NCBI RefSeq assembly: GCF_003865015.1
Contig: NZ_BHVV01000002.1
Location: 390,212 to 454,211, forward strand
Direction of reading: 5' to 3'
DNA: 64,000 bases
Source of the DNA: Sulfurisoma sediminicola
GTDB taxonomy: Bacteria > Pseudomonadota > Gammaproteobacteria > Burkholderiales > Rhodocyclaceae
Shown piece by piece: positions 1-7,301 of the stretch. Numbering within the stretch: the first letter of the stretch is position 1; every line of letters starts with the position of its first letter. Made by a program: the position numbers and the translations under genes. Under the pieces are notes generated by a model. The model was not told the DNA's origin. It saw only the letters and a program-made list of their open reading frames with translations, and made no database searches.

Positions 1-155
1 GCGCTGCCGTAGAGCAGGGAGTTCGAGGTGACCATCTCGGACACCGCGAGCCCGGCACCGAGCTGCTTGCACAGTTGACGGAAGGGACGATCGGTGACCC
101 CGGCCATGGGCGCGACGAAAAGATTGTTGCGCAGCTGGAAGCCGAGGAAGTCCAT
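1..155 (-). CDS. dusB: tRNA-dihydrouridine synthase DusB, N-terminal part (cut by window edge)
   Basis: Only the first 51 codons are inside the window; the gene continues past the left edge. The translation opens MDFLGFQLRNNLFVAPMAG and continues with VTDRPFRQLCKQLGAG, the FMN-binding start of the Dus family TIM barrel, followed by the SEMVTSN segment typical of DusB. The enzyme reduces specific uridines in tRNA D-loops to dihydrouridine with NADPH. The start ATG at 155 is chosen because the DusB N-terminus begins right there. In many proteobacteria dusB is followed by fis; that cannot be checked here. Confidence 0.9.
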   Translation of the reverse strand, partial: MDFLGFQLRNNLFVAPMAGVTDRPFRQLCKQLGAGLAVSEMVTSNSLLYGS

Positions 156-407
156 TGCAGATCGGGAAGGCGAAATCGGGAAAGGCGCGGATTCTACTCC
201 AGTCCGCCTAAATATTGTGCAATCGGCCAAGCCTTGCCAGGCGTCCCCCGGGTTTCCCGGAGTTCAGCGCTGCTCGCGGCGACCCGACCGTCGCCTCCTG
301 CTTTGGGTGGATTCAATCAAGTGTCGGTTTGCGACCCGCACCCGCCGGTAGCGCAAATCGAGAGCAGCCATTCACGGCCGACAATGTACCTACAGTCTTT
401 AGGGGCA
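156..407. other. Intergenic region between dusB and the redox operon
   Basis: No convincing gene. The short open frames here have no ribosome-binding site and no recognisable protein. On the minus strand a TAGAAT hexamer (196-191) could be the -10 box of dusB, but I find no matching -35 box at normal spacing. The stretch is less G/C-biased than the flanking genes, as expected of noncoding DNA. Confidence 0.5.
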
Positions 408-456
408 TTGATTCATATCAATGCAGCCTTGCCTGCAACTTATAGGCTAGCGAAAT
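408..456 (+). promoter_or_regulatory. FNR/ANR-box promoter of the NrfD-type redox operon
   Basis: A perfect FNR-type site, TTGAT-TCAT-ATCAA, lies at 408-421. A -10-like TATAGG follows at 441-446, which would put the transcription start near 453-456. The box centre (414.5) is then about 41.5 bases upstream of the start, the classical position of a class II FNR-activated promoter. No good -35 box is present, as expected when FNR replaces it. This predicts anaerobic expression of the genes from 582. The start site itself is inferred. Confidence 0.75.
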
Positions 457-581
457 AATCGACAGACGATTGTCCCGGGAATTTCGCGGCCGTTCGCGTC
501 GATTGACTCGCGGAGCGGACGACAGCTTCGTGATCCATTGGAAATTCGATTGCGGCCATTTCCCTATCCTGGAGAACAATT

Positions 582-1673
582 GTGATCCCTAACGAGAACC
601 CTGCTGCCGATTCCGACCAGGAGAGGTCGTCCGGATGTCCGGCGCAACCCGCGTCGGCTGATCCTTCGGCGCCGGGCCCGACGACCTCGCGCCGCGACTT
701 CCTGAAGGCCGGCGGAATGTTGAGCGCTTCATCGCTGATGGGGGCCGCGGCCCTGATGACGATGTCCGACGATGCCAAGGCCGCGACCGAATGGGCCGAG
801 CATTTCCAGGGCAACTACCGCCTGATGACGCCCGAGGAGAAGGCCGAGGCGCGCACCCGTCTTGAAAGGCGCTACTCTGCCGAGTACGGCAAGAAGGTCA
901 CCGTCGATGGCACCGAGGCCCAGCCGGGTGTCCTCATGGGCTACGCGCTCAATGTCAGGAAGTGCATCGGCTGTCGCCGTTGCGTCAAGGCCTGCGTCGA
1001 GGAGAACAACCAGTCGCGCGGCAAGAACCCCGGGGAACGCATCGAGTGGATCCAGGTGCTCAGGATGGAGCGCGGGGAGTTCGCGACGGACAAGATGAAC
1101 CACGGCTATCCCGAAGGGCTGGGCATCCAGGTCGGGGGCAATGCCTACACGCCGGCCGGTCAGGTTCTCGAAGGACAGTACCGTTACGAACCCGAGGCCG
1201 TCCCGGAAAAGGACGCCACCTACATGCCGATCGCCTGCATGCAATGCGAGAAGCCGCCCTGCGTCAAGGTGTGTCCGGTGAGAACGACTTACCGCGAGGC
1301 CGATGGCCCGGTGGTGATCGACTACAACTGGTGCATCGGTTGCCGCATGTGCATGAGTGCCTGCCCCTACTGGGCGCGCCGCATCAACCTCACCAACCCG
1401 GTCCTGCCCAAGGAAGAAATGAACCCGGTGACGCACTATCTGGGCAACCGGCCGCGCATGCGGGGCGTCGTCGAGAAGTGCCACTGGTGCCTGCAACGGA
1501 CCCGCAAGGGACGCTATCCGGCCTGTGTCGAGGTTTGCCCGGTGGGCGCCCGCAAGTTCGGCAATCTGCTCGATCCGGAAAGCGAAGTCAGCCTGATCCT
1601 GGCCCGGAAAAACGTGTTCCGCCTCAAGGCTGAATTGAACACCTTTCCGAAGTTCTTTTACTTCTACGACTGA
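582..1673 (+). CDS. Tat-exported 4x[4Fe-4S] ferredoxin subunit (NrfC/DsrO type)
   Basis: 363 residues. An unusually long N-terminal tail leads to a twin-arginine motif SRRDFLK (about residues 36-42) followed by a hydrophobic stretch, so the mature protein is probably exported folded to the periplasm. Four cysteine clusters follow: CIGCRRCVKAC (about 127), CMQCEKPPCVKVCP (about 219), CIGCRMCMSACP (about 251) and CHWCLQ...CVEVCP (about 300). This is the pattern of NrfC/DsrO/HmeA-type electron-transfer subunits. The start is GTG at 582, preceded by GGAGA at 571-575. It is followed after 11 bases by an NrfD-type quinone-interacting protein, so the pair probably moves electrons between the quinone pool and periplasmic haems. 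The final electron acceptor or donor cannot be read from the sequence. Confidence 0.85.
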   Translation: MIPNENPAADSDQERSSGCPAQPASADPSAPGPTTSRRDFLKAGGMLSASSLMGAAALMTMSDDAKAATEWAEHFQGNYRLMTPEEKAEARTRLERRYSAEYGKKVTVDGTEAQPGVLMGYALNVRKCIGCRRCVKACVEENNQSRGKNPGERIEWIQVLRMERGEFATDKMNHGYPEGLGIQVGGNAYTPAGQVLEGQYRYEPEAVPEKDATYMPIACMQCEKPPCVKVCPVRTTYREADGPVVIDYNWCIGCRMCMSACPYWARRINLTNPVLPKEEMNPVTHYLGNRPRMRGVVEKCHWCLQRTRKGRYPACVEVCPVGARKFGNLLDPESEVSLILARKNVFRLKAELNTFPKFFYFYD

Positions 1674-1684
1674 GGAGCCGGATT

Positions 1685-2956
1685 GTGGAAAAACTGATTG
1701 GTTTCACTTCCGACTACATTCGCTACGTCCTCATCGGCGGACAGAAGTTCTATGCCTGGATGGGCTTTCTTTCTGTCCTCATCGCGGCTGCGCTGTACGG
1801 GTTCTACCTGCAAAACACCGAAGGGTTGATCGTCACCGGCATGACCAGCCAGATTCACGAAGGCCTTTATTTCGCCAACCTCGTGTTCCTGGTCGGCGTG
1901 GCGGCCGGTGCCGTGACCATCGTCTTTCCTGCCTACGTCTACCATCACAAGGGGATGCATGAAGTCACGGTGCTGGGGGAAATGCTGGCGATTTCAGCGG
2001 TGATCATGGTCATGCTGTTCGTCTTTGCCCACATGGGACGACCCGACCGGCTCTGGCACATGATTCCGTATATCGGCATCTACAACATGCCCGGGTCGAT
2101 GCTGGCATGGGACGTGCTGGTGCTCAACGGCTACCTCCTGCTCAACTTCATCTGCGGCTTCTACTACCTCTACGCGAAATATACCGGTGGCAAGGTCAAC
2201 AACAACTGGTTCATGCCCCTGGTCTATATCTCGATCGTCTGGGCGCTCAGCATCCATACCGTGACGGCCTTCCTGATATCGACCTTGCCTGCGCGTCCGA
2301 TGTGGTTCCACAGCATGATGCCGATCCGCTTCATCGTGACTGCATTCGCGGCGGGACCCTGCCTGATCATCCTGGCCTTCCTGATCATCCGCAAGAACAC
2401 CAGGATGTGGATTCAGGACGATGCGATCAACCTGTTGTCGACCATCATCACCTGGTGCCTCGGCATCGCCCTGTTCCTGACGATGTCGGAAATCGTCGTC
2501 GAGCTGTACGCCCGCACCGAGCATGCGAATGGCCTCTACTACCTGATGTTCGGCCTGCATGGCCTCACCAGCCTGGTTCCGTGGTTCTGGAGTTCCCTGG
2601 CTTTCATGATCATCGGCTTCGTCATGTTCCTGGTTCCCGGCATCCGCACCAACTACAAGCTGCTGCCGATCGCCTGCGTCCTGGCCTTTAGCGGAATCTG
2701 GATCGAGAAGGGGATGGGGCTGATCGTTCCCGGCTTCATTCCCACGCCCATCGGGGAGGTGACCGAGTATTACCCGACCCTGGTCGAGGTCCTGGTGACG
2801 CTCGGCAACTGGGCGGCCGGCTTCTTCATCCTGACCATCCTGCTCAAGGGCGCCATCGGCATCCTGCTGGGCGAGGTCAAGTACGAGAGCGGGACGGCGG
2901 CAAAATCCGGTGATCTCGCGGGCAGCAGCCAGGCAGCCGCGGTTGGATCAAAGTGA
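1685..2956 (+). CDS. NrfD/DsrP-type polytopic membrane subunit
   Basis: 423 residues with about ten hydrophobic segments; the opening MEKLIGFTSDYIRYVLIGG and the internal FVFAHMGRPDRLWHM stretch are typical of NrfD/PsrC/HmeB-family integral membrane proteins that exchange electrons with menaquinone or ubiquinone without haem. The start is GTG at 1685, with GAGGAGCC ending 6 bases upstream. It sits between the ferredoxin and the cytochrome genes, matching the DsrO-DsrP-DsrJ logic of sulfate reducers, but DsrM and DsrK are absent here. The C-terminal 25 residues are a polar, low-complexity tail. Role as the quinone-facing part of the complex is inferred from family and context. Confidence 0.85.
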   Translation: MEKLIGFTSDYIRYVLIGGQKFYAWMGFLSVLIAAALYGFYLQNTEGLIVTGMTSQIHEGLYFANLVFLVGVAAGAVTIVFPAYVYHHKGMHEVTVLGEMLAISAVIMVMLFVFAHMGRPDRLWHMIPYIGIYNMPGSMLAWDVLVLNGYLLLNFICGFYYLYAKYTGGKVNNNWFMPLVYISIVWALSIHTVTAFLISTLPARPMWFHSMMPIRFIVTAFAAGPCLIILAFLIIRKNTRMWIQDDAINLLSTIITWCLGIALFLTMSEIVVELYARTEHANGLYYLMFGLHGLTSLVPWFWSSLAFMIIGFVMFLVPGIRTNYKLLPIACVLAFSGIWIEKGMGLIVPGFIPTPIGEVTEYYPTLVEVLVTLGNWAAGFFILTILLKGAIGILLGEVKYESGTAAKSGDLAGSSQAAAVGSK

Positions 2957-2966
2957 GGCGGCCATC

Positions 2967-3752
2967 ATGAAAAAACTTGCATTCCACACGATGATTCTGG
3001 CCTTCTGCTGCGGGATGATTTCTTCCGCTTTTGCGCAACAGCAGCAGGAGATTACTTGCTTCGAAAGCCGCAAGGGCGCGTCGGAAGTCGTAAAGCGTGA
3101 CCTTCAGCCGGGCTGGCCCAACGTGAAGTGTTCCCCGAAAACCGGGGCGGTCCTCTGGTGGGGCGATCCCTTCGACGGCACCGTCCCCATGGGTGACATG
3201 CCTCTTCTGGGGAATGTCGCTCCGGGCAAGGCTGTCGTCAAACCGCGGTCCGAGAAACTTGCCATCCTGCCGATGTGCGCGACGGCCTGCCATAACGGCG
3301 TCGGACCCGCGTTCAACCCGCCAACGCTGCCGAAGGACAAGAAGCCGAAGCCGATCCCGACGATGGTAGGCCTGCTGCCGGATGCCCAGAACCTGCAACA
3401 TGGTCGCGGTCGCATCTGGTGTCTCGATTGCCACCACACGACCCAGCGCAACAAGCTGGTGGACAACTTCGGCGATCCGGTCAGCATCGACCAGCCACAA
3501 CTGCTTTGCGGCAAGTGCCATGGCGACAAAATGCGCGACTGGCGGGACGGCATCCACGGCAAGCGCATCGGCGAATGGGCCAGCACGGGCAAGAAGCGCT
3601 GGTTCACCTGCACCGAATGCCATAACCCGCACAACGTCCAGGATGGCGCCAGAAACAGGGGCTTCGTCCAGATCGCGCCGGAATCGCCGCCGCAGCTTCC
3701 CAAAGGCATGAAGGACGCCAAGTACGAGCGCGTGCATGGCATCGCCCACTGA
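2967..3752 (+). CDS. Periplasmic tetrahaem cytochrome c with one CX3CH site
   Basis: 261 residues. A Sec signal peptide (MKKLAFHTMI, hydrophobic core, cleavage near AFAQ at 20-24) sends it to the periplasm. Three standard haem c sites are visible: CLDCH (152-156), CGKCH (181-185) and CTECH (215-219). A fourth likely site is CATACH (104-109), which has three instead of two residues between the cysteines. ATG at 2967 is chosen because the signal peptide begins there and GAGG lies just upstream, overlapping the stop of the previous gene. I do not recognise the exact family; it is not the short triple-haem DsrJ. It most likely takes electrons from, or gives them to, the ferredoxin/NrfD pair. Confidence 0.8.
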   Translation: MKKLAFHTMILAFCCGMISSAFAQQQQEITCFESRKGASEVVKRDLQPGWPNVKCSPKTGAVLWWGDPFDGTVPMGDMPLLGNVAPGKAVVKPRSEKLAILPMCATACHNGVGPAFNPPTLPKDKKPKPIPTMVGLLPDAQNLQHGRGRIWCLDCHHTTQRNKLVDNFGDPVSIDQPQLLCGKCHGDKMRDWRDGIHGKRIGEWASTGKKRWFTCTECHNPHNVQDGARNRGFVQIAPESPPQLPKGMKDAKYERVHGIAH

Positions 3753-3753
3753 T

Positions 3754-4200
3754 ATGTCGGATTTGCCGGACGACGCTGCCTCGACGCCCGCGCCGGGTCA
3801 AGGCAGGGGTGATCCCAGCTGGATTGCCCCTGCCCTGACGACGGCCGAAAAGACGCGGGTTGTCGGAAAAACCAGCGTCTTTTTCGGGCCGCCGCTCGCG
3901 ATTCTCGCGGAGGGGCAAAAGAACACCATGGAGATCAGCGGCAAGCTCAACCGCACTGCCGAGCGATACCTGGAAATACTGAGGCATCACGGCCTGGAAC
4001 TCACCGAGCCGGAACGCCTGTGCCTTGCCCATATCTGCCATATCGGATTCATGTCGCCGCTGGAAATCCGGGAACTGCCCCTTGAGGTGGAACTCACCAG
4101 ATTTGAATGCGCTGGACTGGACAAGGCCGCGCTGGCGGCGAAACTCGAATCGGCCAGCTTTGCCGACCTGGTTGCCGTCGTCGAAACACTTGGGTTTTGA
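3754..4200 (+). CDS. Hypothetical protein, last gene of the redox operon
   Basis: About 148 residues from ATG at 3754, one base after the cytochrome stop; an alternative ATG at 3736 would overlap the cytochrome gene by 17 bases. No signal peptide and no cysteine pair of cofactor type are seen. The first 40 residues are Pro/Asp/Gly-rich and probably disordered; the rest is charged and helical with a repeated leucine/glutamate pattern (LTEPERLCLAHICHIG, SPLEIRELPLEVELTRF). I do not recognise a family. Tight coupling to the three redox genes suggests an accessory or assembly role for the complex, but this is only inference. Confidence 0.55.
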   Translation: MSDLPDDAASTPAPGQGRGDPSWIAPALTTAEKTRVVGKTSVFFGPPLAILAEGQKNTMEISGKLNRTAERYLEILRHHGLELTEPERLCLAHICHIGFMSPLEIRELPLEVELTRFECAGLDKAALAAKLESASFADLVAVVETLGF

Positions 4201-4438
4201 TCGATTGCAACGGTTGTCCGGCACTCATTCGCAATGGATGAGAAATCCAGCGGCGATAGGTGGGCGCTTGTGTGTGTGCTTCCCGCCTTGGTCATGAAGT
4301 TCATCGGCCATTTTGCCGCAGCCCGACAGCCGGTCTGCAGTAATGGGGGGCGGTTCAACGACTTTGCGGTTGCGCACACCGGTTCAAGTCGGCGATGGAG
4401 AAAGATCCCGTAAGACAGGTCCTGGTCGACTCCGGACC
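4201..4438. other. Intergenic region between convergent genes
   Basis: Nothing convincing: no gene, no strong T-tailed hairpin. It separates the plus-strand redox operon from the minus-strand yaiI gene, so the two transcripts converge here. Confidence 0.4.
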
Positions 4439-4888
4439 TCAGATCTTCCGCCCAGACAATTCCCTGTCCAGCTGCCGCGCGAATGCGTGCTGGTCGCTGG
4501 CGCTGAACGATGCCGGCCCGCCCGTTTCGACGCCAGACGAGCGCAGGGTGTCCATGAAATTGCGCAGGGTCAGGGCGGCGGCGATGCTGCCGGCGTCGTA
4601 GGTTTCGCCGCGAGGGGTCAGCACCTTGCCGCCCTTGGCGATCACGTCGGCGGCCAGCGGTATGTCGGTGGTGACGACGAGGTCGCCCGCTTCGACCCGG
4701 CGCGCGATCTCGTTGTCGGCGACGTCGAAACCCTTGGGTACCTGCAGCGCGCGGATGTGCGGCGAGCGCGGCACGGCGAGCATCTGGTTGGCGATGAGGG
4801 TGACCGCGACGCCCGTGCGCATCGCCGCGCGGAAGAGGATTTCCTTCACCGGCCTGGGGCAGGCGTCGGCATCGACCCAGATCTGCAC
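4439..4888 (-). CDS. yaiI: UPF0178/YaiI (DUF188) family protein
   Basis: 149 residues, the usual size of the family. It begins [18 protein letters not shown], the signature of DUF188 proteins, whose conserved aspartates (WVDADAC near the start, VVTTDIPLA and the later GKVLTPRGE segment) form a PIN-like metal site. The biochemical role is not established; a nuclease function has been suggested from the fold. It follows the YajD-type gene by 4 bases and probably shares its transcript. Confidence 0.85.
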   Translation of the reverse strand: MQIWVDADACPRPVKEILFRAAMRTGVAVTLIANQMLAVPRSPHIRALQVPKGFDVADNEIARRVEAGDLVVTTDIPLAADVIAKGGKVLTPRGETYDAGSIAAALTLRNFMDTLRSSGVETGGPASFSASDQHAFARQLDRELSGRKI

Positions 4889-4892
4889 GCGT

Positions 4893-5273
4893 TCAGTCGC
4901 CCTTCTTCAAGAGACCCGCCAGCGCGGCGAAGGGCTGGTGGGTGGCCGGGGCGGTCTTTTGTCCGCCATCGCCGCGGCACGCGAGTTCGAGCTGGCGCTG
5001 GTGTTCGTTGTCGTGGCAGTAGAGGCACAGCAGCTCCCAGTTGCTGCCGTCGGGCGGGTTGTTGTCGTGATTGTGGTCGCGGTGATGGACGGTCAGCTCG
5101 CGCAGCTTGTCGCGGGTGAATTCGCGGGCACAGCGGCCGCAGATCCAGGGATAGATCTTCAGCGCCCGCTCGCGGTAGTCCTGCTCGCGCAGATCGGCCG
5201 ACCGTCGCGCCTCGGCGACCAGGCGGTCGAGCCGGGAGGCATCGGGTGCGCGGGGCGATTTCGGGGCGGGCAT
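4893..5273 (-). CDS. yajD: YajD-type HNH nuclease
   Basis: 126 residues. The core ICGRCAREF, then [14 protein letters not shown], then [12 protein letters not shown] forms an HNH fold with two CxxC zinc knuckles and the HH...N...H catalytic residues. This matches the small YajD family of bacterial HNH proteins, thought to nick or cleave nucleic acid; the natural substrate is unknown. It lies 8 bases downstream of the LysE-type gene and 4 bases upstream of yaiI, so the three are probably one minus-strand operon. Confidence 0.85.
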   Translation of the reverse strand: MPAPKSPRAPDASRLDRLVAEARRSADLREQDYRERALKIYPWICGRCAREFTRDKLRELTVHHRDHNHDNNPPDGSNWELLCLYCHDNEHQRQLELACRGDGGQKTAPATHQPFAALAGLLKKGD

Positions 5274-5280
5274 CGCCGCT

Positions 5281-5913
5281 TCAGCGCGCCGCGATGAGGC
5301 GCAGCCCCAACAGCACGAAGATGCCGCCGGCCAGGCGGTCGAGCCATGCGCCGATCGCGGGCCGGCGCTGCAGCCACTGGCCGATGATGCCGGCGAACCA
5401 GCCGATGGCGGCGAAGATCAACGCGGCCTGCAGCGTGAAGGCGAGGCCGAGCTGGACGATCTGCACGCCGGGGCTGCGGCCGGCAGCGACGAATTGCGGC
5501 AGGAAGGCGAGGAAGAAGAGGATCACCTTGGGGTTGACGGCGTTGGCGACGAGTCCCTTGGCGAAGAGTTTTGCCGCGCCGTCCGCCGGGAGCTCCCGCG
5601 CGGTCGTGCCGAAGGGACGCGCGTTGCGGATCGCCTGCGCGCCGAGCCAGACGAGGTAGAGCCCGCCGGCAAGCTTGAGCGCGGCAAAGGCGCCGGCCGA
5701 GGCGGCGATCAGGGCGGAAATGCCGAGCGCCGCGAGCGCGGTGTGGCTGAGGCAGCCCAGCGCGCAGCCGAGACCGAAGGCGATGCCCGCCTCGCGGCCG
5801 CGCGCGACGCCGAGGCTCAGCACCATCAGGTTGTCCGGGCCCGGCGCCAGCGTGATCAGCACGGCGGCGACGAGGAAGGCCGAGAGTTGCGGCAGGGTCA
5901 GCAGGGCGTCCAT
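5281..5913 (-). CDS. LysE/RhtB-family amino-acid exporter
   Basis: 210 residues, normal for the family, with six hydrophobic helices. The ITLAPGPDNLMVLS motif in the first third and NAVNPKVILFFLAFLPQF in the middle are the two hallmarks of LysE/RhtB exporters, which pump amino acids or related small molecules out of the cytoplasm. The substrate cannot be predicted. It lies 57 bases downstream of the thioredoxin-fold gene on the same strand. Confidence 0.9.
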   Translation of the reverse strand: MDALLTLPQLSAFLVAAVLITLAPGPDNLMVLSLGVARGREAGIAFGLGCALGCLSHTALAALGISALIAASAGAFAALKLAGGLYLVWLGAQAIRNARPFGTTARELPADGAAKLFAKGLVANAVNPKVILFFLAFLPQFVAAGRSPGVQIVQLGLAFTLQAALIFAAIGWFAGIIGQWLQRRPAIGAWLDRLAGGIFVLLGLRLIAAR

Positions 5914-5970
5914 CGAAAAGTTATGCGAAGCGGTATCCCTTGGGACGGCGGTAGCGGTACGGTGAGGCCC

Positions 5971-6528
5971 TTATTCGGACTTCCATTTTATGGAGCAGCC
6001 CATGCTCGGGATCTGCTCGGCGGGGCCTTTGCCGGTCAGCGCGACCTGCTTCATCGCCTCGAACAGGTCGCGGCGCACGCCCTCGGGCGCGGTCTCCTTG
6101 CGCGACTCGTCGAGCCGGCCGCGGTACTGCAGTTCCATCCTGTCGTTGAAGCCGAAGAAGTCGGGCGTGCACACCGCGCCGTAGGCCCTGGCGACTTCCT
6201 GCGTCGCGTCGAGCACGTAGGGGAAGGGGAAGTCGAGTTCCCTGGCGATCTTCACCATGTGGTTCCACGAATCCTCGGGGTAATCGGCGGGGTCGTTGGA
6301 CATGATGGCGATGGCGTTCATGCCCATGGCCTTGAGTTCGCGGGTGTCGCGGATCAGGCGGTGGATCACCGCCTTGACGTAGGGGCAGTGGTTGCAGATG
6401 AACATCACCAGGAGGCCCCGGGGGCCGCGCGCCGAGGCGAGGCTGTGGCGCCCGCCGTCGACGCCGGGCAGGTCGAAGTCGATGGCGGGGCGGCCGAAGT
6501 CGCAGACGGGGGTGGTAAGGCTGACCAT
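5971..6528 (-). CDS. Thioredoxin-fold (AhpC/TSA-like) protein
   Basis: 185 residues from ATG 6528, which has a clear ribosome site AAGGAGA upstream. It shows a peroxiredoxin/thioredoxin fold: GVDGGRHSLASARGPRG, then the redox motif CNHCPYVKAV with CxxC (about residues 44-47), and later VCTPDFFGFN with the cis-proline region. This subfamily (thioredoxin family protein with CNHCPYV) is common in proteobacteria; its physiological reductant and target are unknown. Longer upstream frames overlap rsmE antisense and are not used. It is divergent from rsmE across only 42 bases. Confidence 0.85.
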   Translation of the reverse strand: MVSLTTPVCDFGRPAIDFDLPGVDGGRHSLASARGPRGLLVMFICNHCPYVKAVIHRLIRDTRELKAMGMNAIAIMSNDPADYPEDSWNHMVKIARELDFPFPYVLDATQEVARAYGAVCTPDFFGFNDRMELQYRGRLDESRKETAPEGVRRDLFEAMKQVALTGKGPAEQIPSMGCSIKWKSE

Positions 6529-6558
6529 GAACGCTGTCTCCTTGTTCTCTTGCGAACC

Positions 6559-6564
6559 TATAAT
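6559..6564 (+). promoter_or_regulatory. Consensus -10 box directly before rsmE
   Basis: A perfect TATAAT lies at 6559-6564, only six bases before the rsmE ATG at 6571. A normal start site 6-7 bases downstream would fall on or next to the ATG, giving a leaderless mRNA. No -35 box at 16-18 base spacing and no Shine-Dalgarno are seen, so function is uncertain. Confidence 0.4.
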
Positions 6565-6570
6565 GGGCCA

Positions 6571-7299
6571 ATGATAACGCGCATCCATTGCCCGCAAGGC
6601 CTTGCCCCGGGGGCGCATGTGGCGCTGCCGGAGACCGCGGCGCACCACGTCTCGCGCGTGCTGCGGCTGAAGGAAGGCGACCCGCTGATCCTGTTCGACG
6701 GCCGCGGCGGCGAATGGACCGCAGCCATCACCTTGGTGCGCAAGGACGAGGTGCGCGCGGACCTCAAGACCTTCGATCCGGTCGACCGCGAGGCGCCGCT
6801 GGCGGTGACGCTGGTGCAGGCCGTGGCCGCCGCCGACAAGATGGACTGGATCGTGCAGAAGTGCGTCGAACTGGGTGTGGCGGCGATTCGCCCGGTGGCG
6901 GCGAAGCGCTCGGTCATCCGGCTTTCCGGCGAGCGCATGGAGCGGCGCGTGGCCCACTGGCAGGCCGTCGCCGCGGCGGCCTGCGAGCAGTGCGGCCGCA
7001 ACCGCGTGCCGCCGGTGGCGCCGATTGTTGATCTGCCTCAATACCTTGGTGAGCCGGCCGTTGAAAATGAGTTGCGTCTGCTGGCTTCGCCGCTGGATGC
7101 ACGGCGCCTGCGCGAGCTGCCGAAACCGCAAGGAGGTGTCACACTCCTCGTTGGTCCGGAAGGCGGCTTCGAGGACGGCGAGTCGCAGGCGGCGCATGCG
7201 GTCGGCTTTCGCGGGGTGAATCTCGGATCGCGCGTGCTGCGCACCGAAACGGCCGGGGCCGCGGCCCTGGCCGGAATGATGGCTTTGTGGGGGGATTGA
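6571..7299 (+). CDS. rsmE: 16S rRNA m3U1498 methyltransferase RsmE
   Basis: 242 residues, the family length. It methylates N3 of U1498 in 16S rRNA using S-adenosylmethionine. The PUA-like N-terminus contains HHVSRVLRLKEGD, and the SPOUT knot region carries KMDWIVQKCVELGV, LLVGPEGGFEDGE and the closing LGSRVLRTETAGAAAL, all family signatures. The start ATG 6571 is set by homology (MITRIHCP); the frame is open far upstream but that part is noncoding antisense to other genes. It is followed two bases later by the polyphosphate phosphotransferase. Confidence 0.95.
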   Translation: MITRIHCPQGLAPGAHVALPETAAHHVSRVLRLKEGDPLILFDGRGGEWTAAITLVRKDEVRADLKTFDPVDREAPLAVTLVQAVAAADKMDWIVQKCVELGVAAIRPVAAKRSVIRLSGERMERRVAHWQAVAAAACEQCGRNRVPPVAPIVDLPQYLGEPAVENELRLLASPLDARRLRELPKPQGGVTLLVGPEGGFEDGESQAAHAVGFRGVNLGSRVLRTETAGAAALAGMMALWGD

Positions 7300-7301
7300 T
7301 C

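Noticed and set aside
5494..6570. N-terminal extension of rsmE by more than 350 codons
   Set aside because: The family starts at 6571; the extension is antisense to the LysE-type and thioredoxin-fold genes.
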